From JACDHG01 sp963811585 (GTDB lineage Bacteria > Actinomycetota > Actinomycetes > Propionibacteriales > Nocardioidaceae), in contig CAWERR010000006.1 in the NCBI GenBank assembly GCA_963811585.1, positions 868,001 through 932,000 on the forward strand: DNA of 64,000 bases, in the 5' to 3' direction. Of the stretch, positions 23,734 to 32,991 are shown in pieces (position 1 is the stretch's first letter; each line of letters starts with the position of its first letter). Position numbers and translations under genes: made by a program. A model generated the notes under the pieces. That model was not told where the DNA came from. It made no database searches and saw only the letters and a program-made list of their open reading frames with translations.

Positions 23734-25626
23734 CTATTTCTTGGTCTTCTCGGCAGGTTCGGACGTGTTGAGCGCGACGATGAACGCCTCCTGCGGCACC
23801 TCGACACGGCCGACCATCTTCATCCGCTTCTTGCCTTCCTTCTGCTTCTCGAGGAGCTTGCGCTTGCGAGTGACGTCGCCGCCGTAGCACTTGGCGATGA
23901 CGTCCTTGCGCATCGGGCGGACGGACTCCCGGGCAATCACCCGCGCCCCGATCGCCGCCTGGATGGGCACCTCGAACTGCTGCCTCGGGATGAGGTTCTT
24001 CAACTTCTGGGCCAGCCCGACGCCGTACGCGTAGGCAGCGTCGCGGTGCACGATCGCCGAGAACGCGTCCACCGGCTCGCCGTGCAGCAAGACGTCAACC
24101 TTGACGAGGTCGCTGGCTTGCTCGCCGATCGGCTCGTAGTCGAGCGAGGCGTAGCCCTTGGTGCGCGACTTCAGCGCGTCGAAGAAGTCGAAGACGATCT
24201 CGGCAAGCGGGAGCTCGTAGCGCACCTCGACCCGGTCAGCGGACAGGTAGTCCATGCCCTGAAGGGAACCACGCCTGGTCTGACACAGGTCCATGATCGT
24301 GCCGATGTAGTCAGAGGGGCTGAGAATCGTGGCCCGCACGACCGGCTCGTAGACCGAGGCGATCTTGCCTTCGCCGGGGTATTCGCTCGGGTTGGTGACG
24401 ACGACCTCGGAGGCGTCCTCCATCTCGACGCGGTAGACGACGTTCGGTGCGGTCGAGATCAGCTCGAGGTTGAACTCGCGCTCGAGCCGCTCGCGCACGA
24501 TCTCCATGTGGAGCAGCCCGAGGAATCCACAGCGGAATCCGAAGCCGAGCGCGCCGGACGTCTCCGGCTCGTACATCAGCGCTGCGTCGTTGAGCTGCAG
24601 CTTGTCGAGCGCGTCGCGCAACGTCGGGTAGTCGTCGCCGTCGATCGGGTAAAGCCCCGAGTACACCATCGGGTTCGGGTGCCGGTAGCCGGCGAGGGCC
24701 TCCGTCGCTCCGCGGATCGCCGACGTGACCGTGTCACCGACACGTGACTGGCGCACCTCTTTCACACCGGTGATGAGATAGCCGACCTCCCCCACGCCGA
24801 GCTCGCTCGCCTTCACCGGCTCAGGCGAGATCACCCCGACCTCGAGCATCTCGTGCACGGCACCCGTCGACATCATCTTGATCCGATCACGGTGGCTCAA
24901 CGAGCCGTCGATGACACGGACGTAGGTGATGACCCCTCGGTAGGTGTCGTAGACGGAGTCGAAGATCAGGGCCCGCGCAGGCTTGTCGGCCTCGCCTTGC
25001 GGTGGCGGCACAACCTCGACGATGTCGTTGAGCAGTGCTTCGACACCTTCACCGGTCTTGGCGGAGACGCGGCGTACTTCGCCGGGCTCGCAGCCGATGA
25101 TGTGGGCCAGCTCGGCGGCGTACTTGTCGGGCTGGGCGTTCGGCAGGTCGATCTTGTTGAGCACCGGGATGATGTCCAGCTCGGCGTCGATGGCGAGGTA
25201 GAGGTTGGCCAGGGTCTGCGCCTCGATGCCCTGAGCTGCATCCACGAGCAGCACCGCGCCTTCGCAGGCCTCGAGCGACCGGCTCACCTCATACGTGAAG
25301 TCGACGTGACCCGGTGTGTCGATCATGTTCAGCACGTGCGTCGTCCCGGTGTTCTCGCCTTCGGTGACGGTCCACGGCAGCCGCACGGCCTGGCTCTTGA
25401 TCGTGATTCCCCGCTCACGCTCGATGTCCATCCGGTCGAGGTACTGCGCGCGGGCGTTGCGATCGTCAACCACTCCGGTCAGCTGCAGCATCCGGTCGGC
25501 CAGCGTCGACTTGCCGTGGTCGATGTGCGCGATGATGCAGAAGTTGCGGAGGATCGACGGGTCGGTCGAGCCCGGTTCGGGCGCGGCGCCTTGTCCCGGG
25601 CGAGCCGCAGGCTGAGGGTTGGGCAC
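23734..25626 (-). CDS. lepA: Elongation factor 4 (LepA), ribosome-associated GTPase
   Basis: The 630-residue translational GTPase has G1 AHIDHGKST (33-41), G3 DTPGHVDF, G4 NKIDLP, and the LepA-specific C-terminal domain ending in basic residues (GDVTRKRKLLEKQKEGKKRMK). It acts on ribosomes during initiation or stress. The GTG at 25626 precedes a 25-residue variable N-terminal extension (PNPQPAARPGQGAAPEPG), common in actinobacteria. It is followed by the APH-type kinase gene five bases later. The 354-bp gap to the M4 protease gene presumably holds divergent promoters. Confidence 0.97.
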   Translation of the reverse strand: MPNPQPAARPGQGAAPEPGSTDPSILRNFCIIAHIDHGKSTLADRMLQLTGVVDDRNARAQYLDRMDIERERGITIKSQAVRLPWTVTEGENTGTTHVLNMIDTPGHVDFTYEVSRSLEACEGAVLLVDAAQGIEAQTLANLYLAIDAELDIIPVLNKIDLPNAQPDKYAAELAHIIGCEPGEVRRVSAKTGEGVEALLNDIVEVVPPPQGEADKPARALIFDSVYDTYRGVITYVRVIDGSLSHRDRIKMMSTGAVHEMLEVGVISPEPVKASELGVGEVGYLITGVKEVRQSRVGDTVTSAIRGATEALAGYRHPNPMVYSGLYPIDGDDYPTLRDALDKLQLNDAALMYEPETSGALGFGFRCGFLGLLHMEIVRERLEREFNLELISTAPNVVYRVEMEDASEVVVTNPSEYPGEGKIASVYEPVVRATILSPSDYIGTIMDLCQTRRGSLQGMDYLSADRVEVRYELPLAEIVFDFFDALKSRTKGYASLDYEPIGEQASDLVKVDVLLHGEPVDAFSAIVHRDAAYAYGVGLAQKLKNLIPRQQFEVPIQAAIGARVIARESVRPMRKDVIAKCYGGDVTRKRKLLEKQKEGKKRMKMVGRVEVPQEAFIVALNTSEPAEKTKK

Positions 25627-25980
25627 AGAGTGTCTTCCGGTCAGTGGCTGGGAGTGTGCCGCGCAACGTGGGTACGACGTACGCGCACGGGCTCACGACG
25701 GCATCCATCCTCCCACGACGTGCTCGTCCGACCACATCGCGACGCCGTCAGCGCTGGGCCGGGCCGAATCGACGCCGCCTCTGATGGCCGATTACCCGTG
25801 CATCGACGCGACAAGAAAATTGATTCGCCCAGGGCGTATCACCCGAACAACTAGACGCTCCTCACTTTTGGGGCCAATCTTGTCTCGTCGCCCCTTCGAG
25901 CATCTCGTTCGTCCGGGCGCGGGCAATCCTCGCTCGGAGTATCGGGCGGAGCACTGCTCCGCCAGAAAGGAAGAGCTGGG
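25627..25980. other. Gene-free divergent region between lepA and the M4 protease gene
   Basis: No coding frame is credible in these 354 bases. The segment must hold the promoters for lepA (leftward) and the M4 protease gene (rightward), but I see no clear -35/-10 pair. It contains an AT-richer patch around 25810-25860 and a perfect palindrome at 25945-25963. Confidence 0.6.
25945..25963. promoter_or_regulatory. 19-bp perfect palindrome before the M4 protease gene
   Basis: GGCGGAGCA-C-TGCTCCGCC is a perfect inverted repeat with 9-bp arms around one base, directly upstream of the ribosome site AAAGGAAGAG. It may be a repressor operator or, in RNA, a hairpin sequestering little else. It ends 17 bases before the ATG. 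Confidence 0.55.
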
Positions 25981-28140
25981 ATGAAAGCTCAAATCTGGGG
26001 GGGACTGCTCACGACAGCTGTCGTGATGAGCCTCGTCTCCTCTCCCGTCGGGGCGGCACCTGCCGATCCCCATTCAGCAGCACCACCCACAGCAGTCCAC
26101 GCGTCGCCCGCCGGTTCGGCGCTGAGCGACCCGTCCTTCGGCCCTGCTCAGCGTGCCGCCGCGATCCAGGCCGCGCGCAGCAACGCAGGGAAAGTGGCGA
26201 AGGAGCTTCGGCTGTCGGCCGGCGAAAGCCTCAAGGTCCGCGACGTCGTTCGCGACGCTGACGGCACCGTCCACACCCGCTACGACCGCACGTACAAGGG
26301 CCTGCCAGTGATCGGCGGCGACCTGATCGTGCACCGGTCCGCGAATGGCGTCATCAACGACGTCAACTGGGGTACCAAGGCGGACCTCTCGGCGCTCAAG
26401 TCGACGCGCGCTTCCGTTTCCTCAGCATCAGCAGTCGCGCAGGCACGCCAGACCACGGGTCTCGCCAAGTCCGTCGAGTCTCCCTCGCTGGCAGTCTGGG
26501 CAGTCGGGCGCACAGCCAAGCTTGCGTGGAAGACAGTCGTCCAGGGCATCTCGGGCGGCGCTCTTGCCCGCGACGTCGTGTACGTCGACGCGGGCTCAGG
26601 CAACCGCATCGCCAACTGGTCGGAGCTCGAGACCACGGATGCGACCGGCACGGGCCAGTCCCTGTACAGCGGCGACGTCACCATTCACACGGACGACGTC
26701 AACGGGCCACCGCCCGGACCGCTTTACGCAATGCGCGACCTCACCCGTGGTGGACACCGGGTGACCGACATGAACGACAGCAACGTCGGGAACGGCACCC
26801 TGTTCACGGACGCGGACAACAACTGGGGCAACAACCTTGAAACCAGCCGCCAGAGTGCCGCGGTCGACGCCCACTACGGCGCAGCAGCGACCTGGGACTT
26901 CTACAACAACGAGCTCAACCGCAACGGGATCCGCAACGATGGTGTGGCCGCGTTCAGCCGTGTGCACTTCGATGATGGTGGTGCGCCAGGCTACGACAAC
27001 GCCTTCTGGAACGACGACTGCTTCTGCATGACCTACGGCGACGGCCAGAGCTTCTTCGACCCGCTGGTCTCACTGGATGTCGCAGGGCACGAGATGACCC
27101 ACGGCGTTACGTCCAACACTGCAGGTCTGCACTACTTCGGCGAGTCCGGCGGGCTCAACGAAGCGACCAGCGACATCTTCGGCACCATGGTCGAGTTCCG
27201 GGCCGCCAACGCTGTGGACACCGGCGACTACTACATCGGTGAAGAGATCGTCCCGGGTCCCCCGGGCTTCCTGCGCCGGATGGACCGGCCGAACGCCGAC
27301 GGCGATGGCTACAACTGCTACGTAACCCGGATGGGACGCGACGACGTCCACTTCACGTCCGGCCCGGCCAACCGGTTCTTCTATCTGCTGTCAGAAGGCA
27401 CCGGCAACAAGACGATTGGCGGTCTGCCACACCAGGGCAACACCTGCAACGGCACCACGATCAGCGGCATAGGCAAGGGACCCGCCGCCCAGATCTGGTA
27501 CCGCGCGCTGAACGTCTACATGACGGCCGGCTCGGACTACAGGAGCGCTCGCGACGCCACGATCCGCGCGGCTCGCGACCTCTACGGACCGACCAGCCAG
27601 CGGTGCGCACGAGTGGTCCGGACCTGGGCTGGCGTCAACGTCGGCCAGGGTCTGTGGGCGTGCAGCGGCCGGCTCGCCGGTGGCGGTGCCAACCTGCTCA
27701 CCAACGGTGGCTTCGAGTCCGGCGCGGCGAACTGGACCGCACCCGCCGGAGTGATCGTCACCAACCCGCCGGTCGCTCGATCGGGTGACTGGTTTGCGTA
27801 CCTGAACGGGTTTGGCTCGGCCAATACCCAGACGCTACGGCACTCCGTGACCCTGCCGAACGCACCGAGCCTCCAACTGTCGTTCTACCTGCTCATCGAC
27901 AGCTTTGAGGGTGACACCGGTGCCTTCGACACGCTGGCGGTCCGGGTGAAGAGGGCCGGGGCGCCTGCGGTGACGCTGGCGACGTACGACAACCGGCAAT
28001 GGGATCTCAGCTACCACCGTCGGACGGCCAACCTGTCGCAGTTCCGCGGCAGGACCATCTCACTGAGGTTCGTGGGGGTGGAAGACAATTCCCTGCAGAC
28101 GGGCTTCTTGATCGACGATGTGGCGATCAGAAGGAACTGA
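25981..28140 (+). CDS. Secreted M4 family zinc metalloprotease (thermolysin-like)
   Basis: The 719-residue precursor has a signal peptide (WGGLLTTAVVMSLVSSPVGA, cleavage near residue 25), a FTP/PepSY-type propeptide to about residue 200, and the peptidase domain with zinc motif HEMTH at 370-374 and NEATSD from 393 giving the third ligand. After the peptidase comes a C-terminal beta-sandwich (from about residue 575, NLLTNGGFESGAANW ... FLIDDVAIRRN), likely a carbohydrate- or protein-binding module, as in secreted proteases. The ATG follows GGAAGAGCTGGG. It is transcribed alone and converges with the following membrane gene after only seven bases. Confidence 0.93.
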   Translation: MKAQIWGGLLTTAVVMSLVSSPVGAAPADPHSAAPPTAVHASPAGSALSDPSFGPAQRAAAIQAARSNAGKVAKELRLSAGESLKVRDVVRDADGTVHTRYDRTYKGLPVIGGDLIVHRSANGVINDVNWGTKADLSALKSTRASVSSASAVAQARQTTGLAKSVESPSLAVWAVGRTAKLAWKTVVQGISGGALARDVVYVDAGSGNRIANWSELETTDATGTGQSLYSGDVTIHTDDVNGPPPGPLYAMRDLTRGGHRVTDMNDSNVGNGTLFTDADNNWGNNLETSRQSAAVDAHYGAAATWDFYNNELNRNGIRNDGVAAFSRVHFDDGGAPGYDNAFWNDDCFCMTYGDGQSFFDPLVSLDVAGHEMTHGVTSNTAGLHYFGESGGLNEATSDIFGTMVEFRAANAVDTGDYYIGEEIVPGPPGFLRRMDRPNADGDGYNCYVTRMGRDDVHFTSGPANRFFYLLSEGTGNKTIGGLPHQGNTCNGTTISGIGKGPAAQIWYRALNVYMTAGSDYRSARDATIRAARDLYGPTSQRCARVVRTWAGVNVGQGLWACSGRLAGGGANLLTNGGFESGAANWTAPAGVIVTNPPVARSGDWFAYLNGFGSANTQTLRHSVTLPNAPSLQLSFYLLIDSFEGDTGAFDTLAVRVKRAGAPAVTLATYDNRQWDLSYHRRTANLSQFRGRTISLRFVGVEDNSLQTGFLIDDVAIRRN

Positions 28141-28147
28141 ACTGATC

Positions 28148-28726
28148 TCATCCCGTTAGCGATTCGTCCGGCTGAGCCGCGCTGCATCTTTGCGCGGCCG
28201 GTCGGGCGAATCGCTGCCAGTCGCCGATCGTGATGAAGCCGTCGATCACGAGCACAACCGTCCAGAGTTCGGCCATGCTGACGAGGGCCTCGGTCTGGTC
28301 GAGGTCGCCCACGAGCAGCACCGCACCGCCCAACAGGGCCACTCCGACAGCCCAGGCCAGCAGGTGCCGGCCCCACTGCACGGCTTCATAGCGGGCTCGG
28401 GGTCGACCGCCGATCGGTTTGCCCGCGGGCGCTGGCCCACCGGCGAACCGGTAGGCGAACTTCGCGTCGGCCCACCGGATCATCTGGTGGCCAAATCCCA
28501 CGCTCACTCCGATGTAGACCGCAGCCAACGCGTGCGGCATCGCAGCGGTGCCACCGTCACGGAGGTCCAGCACGGCCGCCGTCAACACGACCAGGTCGAC
28601 CCCTGGCGACAGCGCGAGCAGGACGCCGCCGGTACGTCGCATGCCTAACGGGTAGCGGGCGATCAGGCCCGCAGCAATGAACAGCCAGAACGCGACTTCC
28701 GCCGCGACGATGATGGCGACCAACAT
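28148..28726 (-). CDS. Integral membrane protein of unknown function
   Basis: The 192-residue protein has about five predicted transmembrane helices (LVAIIVAAEVAFWLFIAAG, VLLALSPGVDLVVLTAAVL, ALAAVYIGVSVGFG, LLAWAVGVALLGGAVLLVG, LWTVVLVIDGFITIG) with a cytoplasmic loop KFAYRFAGGPAPAGKPIGGR. I do not recognise a named family, though similar proteins are called hypothetical membrane proteins in actinobacteria. It is divergent from a TetR regulator, and the shared region carries two operator-like repeats, so it is a probable TetR target. GGGAG lies eight bases before the ATG at 28726. Confidence 0.78.
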   Translation of the reverse strand: MLVAIIVAAEVAFWLFIAAGLIARYPLGMRRTGGVLLALSPGVDLVVLTAAVLDLRDGGTAAMPHALAAVYIGVSVGFGHQMIRWADAKFAYRFAGGPAPAGKPIGGRPRARYEAVQWGRHLLAWAVGVALLGGAVLLVGDLDQTEALVSMAELWTVVLVIDGFITIGDWQRFARPAAQRCSAAQPDESLTG

Positions 28727-28748
28727 GGATCTCGAACTCCCACGTTTT

Positions 28749-28790
28749 TAGTACGTCTGTGTTACCAACTAATTTAGCACGCCTGTGTCA
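28749..28790. promoter_or_regulatory. Two direct operator-like repeats between divergent TetR and membrane genes
   Basis: TAGTACGTCTGTGTTA (28749-28764) and TAGCACGCCTGTGTCA (28775-28790) agree at 13 of 16 positions and are 26 bp apart; each has partial dyad symmetry (CAC...GTG). On the minus strand TTGATT (near 28794-28799) and TAAATT (near 28771-28776), 18 bp apart, could be a promoter whose spacer contains the second copy. They fit a TetR-type repressor acting on both genes. Confidence 0.65.
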
Positions 28791-28800
28791 TAATAATCAA

Positions 28801-29406
28801 ATGCCGAAGATCGTCGACCACGACCGCCGCCGCGAAGAGATCGTGCGGGCGATGTGGCAGGTCATCCGGCGTCGTGGAGTCGAGGGAGCCACCGTCCGCG
28901 CCGTCGCGGAAGAGGCTGGCCTGTCAGCCGGCTCCTTGCGCTACTACTTCCCGTCGCAGGCCGAGCTGATCGCGACTGCGATGCAGCAGGTGGACGCCCG
29001 GGCCAGGGAACGGATCGCGGCCATCGACCCGTCGGGGACGGTGACCGAGCGGGTGACGGCCCTGATCGAGGCCGTCCTCCCCCTCGATGCCGAGCGGCGC
29101 GAGGAGCTGGAGGTTTGGGTCTCGTTGAGCGCTCGGGCCCAGTGCGACGAGGCCCTGCTGCCGATGAGCGCGGCGGCATACGACGACCTGGAGTCGTTGT
29201 CTCGGTCGGTGCTGGCCGAGCTCGAGCAGTCAGGCATCCTCCGCGCCGACTTGGACGTCGATGTGGAGGTGGTGCGCCTGCACGGCCTCATCGACGGGCT
29301 CGCGGTGCACCTGGGCATCCATCCCGAACGGCTGAGCGTCGACCTGTGCCGCGCGGCGATCTCGCGCCACCTGGCCGACCTCACGGATGGACGCACGTTG
29401 CCATAA
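28801..29406 (+). CDS. TetR family transcriptional regulator
   Basis: The 201-residue regulator has the TetR helix-turn-helix REEIVRAMWQVIRRRGVEG, then ATVRAVAEEAGLSAGSLRYY, and FPSQAELIATAM at residues 10-60, and a helical ligand-binding domain. The ATG at 28801 starts MPKIVDHDRR. The ligand cannot be predicted. It diverges from the membrane-protein gene across tandem operator-like repeats, which suggests autoregulation and control of that gene. A phosphotransferase gene follows 41 bp downstream. Confidence 0.9.
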   Translation: MPKIVDHDRRREEIVRAMWQVIRRRGVEGATVRAVAEEAGLSAGSLRYYFPSQAELIATAMQQVDARARERIAAIDPSGTVTERVTALIEAVLPLDAERREELEVWVSLSARAQCDEALLPMSAAAYDDLESLSRSVLAELEQSGILRADLDVDVEVVRLHGLIDGLAVHLGIHPERLSVDLCRAAISRHLADLTDGRTLP

Positions 29407-29447
29407 ACCGGGTGCGACGCCCGCGACTTCGTTGCGACAATCCGGCC

Positions 29448-30479
29448 ATGACCTCGCGCGCGGCCCCCGACACACCCTGGCAGGCCGACCACGTCACCTT
29501 GGTAGACGGCACGGTCATACCTGTGCGCGAGACAGCGCGCCGCCCGACGTGGGACCAACTGCCTGCCGACGTACGTCGCACGATCGAGCTGTCCGCAGGC
29601 TCGACCGTCGTCGAGACGCGGTCGACCGGCGTCGGGTTCACGCCCGGCTTCGCTTCCCGGCTCGACTTCGCCGACGGGACACGCATCTTCGTCAAGGCCG
29701 CCTCGACGGCCTACGACGCGAAGCACGGTTGGGCCCTCAGCAGCGCGTATCGCGAAGAGGTCCGCAAGCTGACCGCACTCCCCCAGGGCATCGGTGCTCC
29801 AGCCCTGCGGTGGAGCGTCGACGACGAGATCGCCGGCGAGACCTGGGTCGTGCTGGGCTTCGACTACGTCGACGGGGCGCCACCGCGTCGGCCCTGGCGC
29901 CGCGACGAGCTGACCTTGGTGCTCGACAAACTCACCGCCACCGCACCTCTGCTCGCGGATCCACCCGCCGGGCTAGAGCTGGAGACGTTCGCCGACGACT
30001 TCGCCGAGTTCACGGACTGGATCACCCGGGTGCGCGCTCGCGACGGTGACTCCGGCTGGCTGCGGACCGTCGAAACCCTTGCGCACGAGTCAGTGCAGCG
30101 GTGCGCAGGTCACAGCGTCCAGCATCTCGATCTGCGCGACGACAACGTCCTGTTGGACCGCGAAGGGGGCGTCTGGATCTGCGACTGGAACTTCCCGGTC
30201 CTCGGCGCACCGTGGCTCGACCTCCTGATCATCGTGCTGTCGGCCGAGGGCGACGGCCACGACGGCGACGTCATCCTGGCGTCGCATCCCCTGACCGCAG
30301 ACGTCGAACCACGCTCCTTCGACGCCCTGCTGGCCTTGGTCTGGCTGTACTTCACCACGCACTGCGAGGACGATGTGCCGACGCATTCACCACACCTGCG
30401 CGACCACCAGACGTGGTACCGGGACGTGACTCGCGCGTGGCTCAGCAACCGCCTCCAGCAGTCCTCATCGACGGGGTGA
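29448..30479 (+). CDS. Aminoglycoside phosphotransferase-fold protein (kinase-like)
   Basis: The 343-residue protein has the kinase-like motif HSVQHLDLRDDNVLL with catalytic Asp in HLDLRDDN, and WICDWNFPVLGAPWLDLLI with the metal aspartate. The N-lobe carries GTRIFVKAAST, with the ATP-binding lysine. The HGD of classical APH enzymes is replaced by HLD. A substrate is not evident. It lies downstream of the TetR gene, probably in the same transcript, with start ATG 29448 (weak ribosome site). Confidence 0.82.
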   Translation: MTSRAAPDTPWQADHVTLVDGTVIPVRETARRPTWDQLPADVRRTIELSAGSTVVETRSTGVGFTPGFASRLDFADGTRIFVKAASTAYDAKHGWALSSAYREEVRKLTALPQGIGAPALRWSVDDEIAGETWVVLGFDYVDGAPPRRPWRRDELTLVLDKLTATAPLLADPPAGLELETFADDFAEFTDWITRVRARDGDSGWLRTVETLAHESVQRCAGHSVQHLDLRDDNVLLDREGGVWICDWNFPVLGAPWLDLLIIVLSAEGDGHDGDVILASHPLTADVEPRSFDALLALVWLYFTTHCEDDVPTHSPHLRDHQTWYRDVTRAWLSNRLQQSSSTG

Positions 30480-30489
30480 GCGGGCATCG

Positions 30490-30696
30490 TTAGCCTGGTT
30501 TCGCCGCGGGGTCGATGGCGAGGACGGTGTTCCTGGCGGCATTGATCTCCTCGTCAAAGCACTCGACACTGACGTAGGTCCCGGCCCTCCCGTTGCAGGT
30601 CTGGGCGTCGAAGCCGCGGTCGGTGAGAACTCGCGTGACGTGCAGGCCCCTGGCTTTGGAGGTGACGGCCATCCTGAGTGTGGTCGTGGTGGTCAT
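30490..30696 (-). CDS. Small conserved-looking protein of unknown function
   Basis: A 68-residue protein MTTTTTLRMAVTSKARGLHV..., mixed alpha/beta, with one CNGRAGTYVSVECFDEE segment. AAGGAG lies nine bases before the ATG at 30696, supporting this start; the frame extends 34 codons more without a ribosome site. No family is recognised. It converges with the phosphotransferase gene. Confidence 0.6.
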   Translation of the reverse strand: MTTTTTLRMAVTSKARGLHVTRVLTDRGFDAQTCNGRAGTYVSVECFDEEINAARNTVLAIDPAAKPG

Positions 30697-30858
30697 GGTG
30701 TGGGGCTCCTTCGTGCGTAGGTTCTGCACGCTACGCCGGAGCGCCGACATTCTTGACGACCAAACTGAGTCGTCAAACACACGGCTGGCGTCGGTCAATC
30801 ACGGCCAAGAAATGGCCAGGCAAGCGTCCGTCGAAATGCTCGAATGAGACCTACAGCC

Positions 30859-31995
30859 CTAATCGGCGGGGTCGGCGGGCAGCGAGGCGGCGAATCGCTC
30901 ACCGAGGTCGGCGACCACGGCCTTGAGGTCGCCACCACTCGCCACGATGGAGCGCTGACGAGCTGCCCCGGTGCCACGCGCGAACAACTGCTCGACTGCC
31001 TCCCGGGTGAAGTCCGTGTCTCCGAACTCGTCCAGTGCATCGCCGGCAAACGCGAGTGTGTCCTCAATGACGGTCCGCGCGGACTCCGGCTTGAAGGTCA
31101 TCGGATGCACAAGCAAGTCTTCGAGACCATACCTCGATGCACGCCAGTGTGATGCTGCTAGCAAGTTGGTGTGCCACTCCGGCACCGTCTCGACCCCGCG
31201 GCTGATCGTCTCGACCAGTGCCCGGGTCAGGGCGGCAATCATCACGACATCGTCGACCTCGGTGATCGCGTCGAACACTCTGACCTCGACGGTCGGGTAG
31301 TCCTCGGCCAGACGCGCGTCGAAGTAGAGCATGCCCCGGTCGAGCGCCGCGCCGCTCACGACGAGCAGGTCCGCCGCCAGCTCGTATGCCGCCCGGTCGC
31401 CAAACGGCTCGGCCGGACCGGCCGTCGGCCATCGACCCCACATCTGCGTGCGCCAACTTGCGTAGCCGGTGTCCTCGCCTCGCCAGTAGGGCGAGTTGAC
31501 GCTCAGTGCCCGCAGCACGGGCAGCCACGGCCGGAGCCCGTCGAGCACGGCCACCGCCTCGTCGTCGCTGACGTCGACGTGCACATGCATCCCGCAGACA
31601 GCCCCCTCGCGGCCGATCTCGCCGAACTCGGCCACGATGCGCTCGTAGCGGGGCTGGGGCGTGACTTTGGTCGAGCTGTCCGCCAGCACCGGCGCCCCGA
31701 CAGCGACCAGCCCTGCCTCCGCGGTGTCGGCCGACTCGGCAGCCCGCTGACGACAGGCGAGGATCTCGGCCCGCAGCTCGTCGACGGAGGCGCAGGGCGA
31801 CGTACCCGTTTCGATCTGGCTCAGGAACAGCTCCTGCTCGAGGCCGCCCTCGGCGCCGTAGTCCTCGTTGCCTGCCTCACGGCCTACGTGGTGGCGATGT
31901 GCGGCAAGCGCTCGGTGTGACACCGCCATCAGGGCTCCGGAGTCTCGGTCGACGAGCATCAGCTCTTCCTCGACACCGATCTTTCGCGCGCTCAC
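30859..31995 (-). CDS. Carboxylate-amine ligase, glutamate-cysteine ligase type 2 family (YbdK-like)
   Basis: The 378-residue protein starts at GTG 31995 as VSARKIGVEEELMLVD, the characteristic GCS2 beginning. It continues with FLSQIETGTSPC, GMHVHVDVSDDEAVAVL and VEVRVFDAITEVDDV. The family uses ATP to link a carboxylate to an amine (weak gamma-glutamylcysteine activity in YbdK). Since actinobacteria make mycothiol rather than glutathione, the physiological product here is unclear. A longer frame to 32169 was not used because the sequence is not conserved-looking. It diverges from the DUF72 gene. Confidence 0.9.
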   Translation of the reverse strand: MSARKIGVEEELMLVDRDSGALMAVSHRALAAHRHHVGREAGNEDYGAEGGLEQELFLSQIETGTSPCASVDELRAEILACRQRAAESADTAEAGLVAVGAPVLADSSTKVTPQPRYERIVAEFGEIGREGAVCGMHVHVDVSDDEAVAVLDGLRPWLPVLRALSVNSPYWRGEDTGYASWRTQMWGRWPTAGPAEPFGDRAAYELAADLLVVSGAALDRGMLYFDARLAEDYPTVEVRVFDAITEVDDVVMIAALTRALVETISRGVETVPEWHTNLLAASHWRASRYGLEDLLVHPMTFKPESARTVIEDTLAFAGDALDEFGDTDFTREAVEQLFARGTGAARQRSIVASGGDLKAVVADLGERFAASLPADPAD

Positions 31996-32110
31996 CGGTG
32001 CAGTCTGCCGGACGAGTCGTTCCGCTGCTCGGCGAGGCGAGGCGACAGGGGGCACTATGGTGCCACCGGCAGCAGGCTTGGAAGCCAAACCTCTCGACGA
32101 GGAGGAACGC

Positions 32111-32986
32111 GTGGCGAAGGGTTCAGCCTCGCGAGTCGGCGCACAACGGGCTGAGGTCCGAGTCGGCATCTCGGGCTGGCGGTATCCCCGGTGGCGCGGC
32201 GACTTCTACCCCAAGGGTCTCGTGCAGCGGCGCGAGCTCGCCTACGCCGCGGACCGCTTGTCATCGATCGAGATCAACGGCACGTTCTACGCGTTGCAAC
32301 GACCATCGAGCTTCCGCGCATGGCACTCGGAGACGCCCGACGACTTCGTCTTCGCCGTCAAGGGTGGTCGGTTCATCACCCACATGAAGAAGCTGGCCGA
32401 CGTCGAGCAGCCACTCGCGACGTTCTTCGCTCAGGGGGTGCTCGAGCTCGGCGACAAGCTGGGGCCTCTCCTGTGGCAGCTCCCTCCGACGCTCGGCTTC
32501 GACGAGGCACGGCTCGACAGCTTCTTCGGCCTCTTACCGCGTACGACGGCGGCCGCGGTCGAGCTCGCCCGCCACCATGACAGCCGACTCACTGAGGAGC
32601 AGACATCATTGCGCACTGACGCCGACCGGCCGCTGCGCCACACACTCGAGGTCAGGCACGCGTCGTTTGGTACCGACGCGGCGCTCGACGTATGCCGCCG
32701 TCACGACGTAGCACTGGTCGTCGCCGACACGGCCGGGAAGTGGCCGCTGATCGACGAGCCCACGTCTTCGTCCTTCGTGTACGTGCGGCTGCACGGCGAC
32801 CAGGAGCTCTACACCAGCGGCTACACCGACGCTGCGTTGGACCGGTGGGCCGAGCGGGTATGTCGCTGGCGTGACGAGGGCCGCGACGTCTACGTCTACT
32901 TCGACAACGACGCCAAGGTGCGCGCACCCTTCGACGCGATGGCACTCATCGCGCGACTCTCGGACAGCCCGGCCGCACGCGACTGA
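32111..32986 (+). CDS. DUF72 family protein (YecE-like, TIM-barrel)
   Basis: The 291-residue protein has the DUF72 pattern VRVGISGWRYPRWRGDFYPKG, SSIEINGTFYALQRPSSFRAW, FVFAVKGGRFITHMKKL, FGPLLWQLPP-like GPLLWQLPPTLGFD, and FVYVRLHGDQELYTSGY. Its function is unknown, but the fold is a TIM barrel related to xylose isomerase-like enzymes. GTG 32111 follows GGAGGAACGC and is preferred over ATG 32057. It is divergent from the YbdK-like gene, sharing a 115-bp promoter region. Confidence 0.92.
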   Translation: MAKGSASRVGAQRAEVRVGISGWRYPRWRGDFYPKGLVQRRELAYAADRLSSIEINGTFYALQRPSSFRAWHSETPDDFVFAVKGGRFITHMKKLADVEQPLATFFAQGVLELGDKLGPLLWQLPPTLGFDEARLDSFFGLLPRTTAAAVELARHHDSRLTEEQTSLRTDADRPLRHTLEVRHASFGTDAALDVCRRHDVALVVADTAGKWPLIDEPTSSSFVYVRLHGDQELYTSGYTDAALDRWAERVCRWRDEGRDVYVYFDNDAKVRAPFDAMALIARLSDSPAARD

Positions 32987-32991
32987 AGCAG

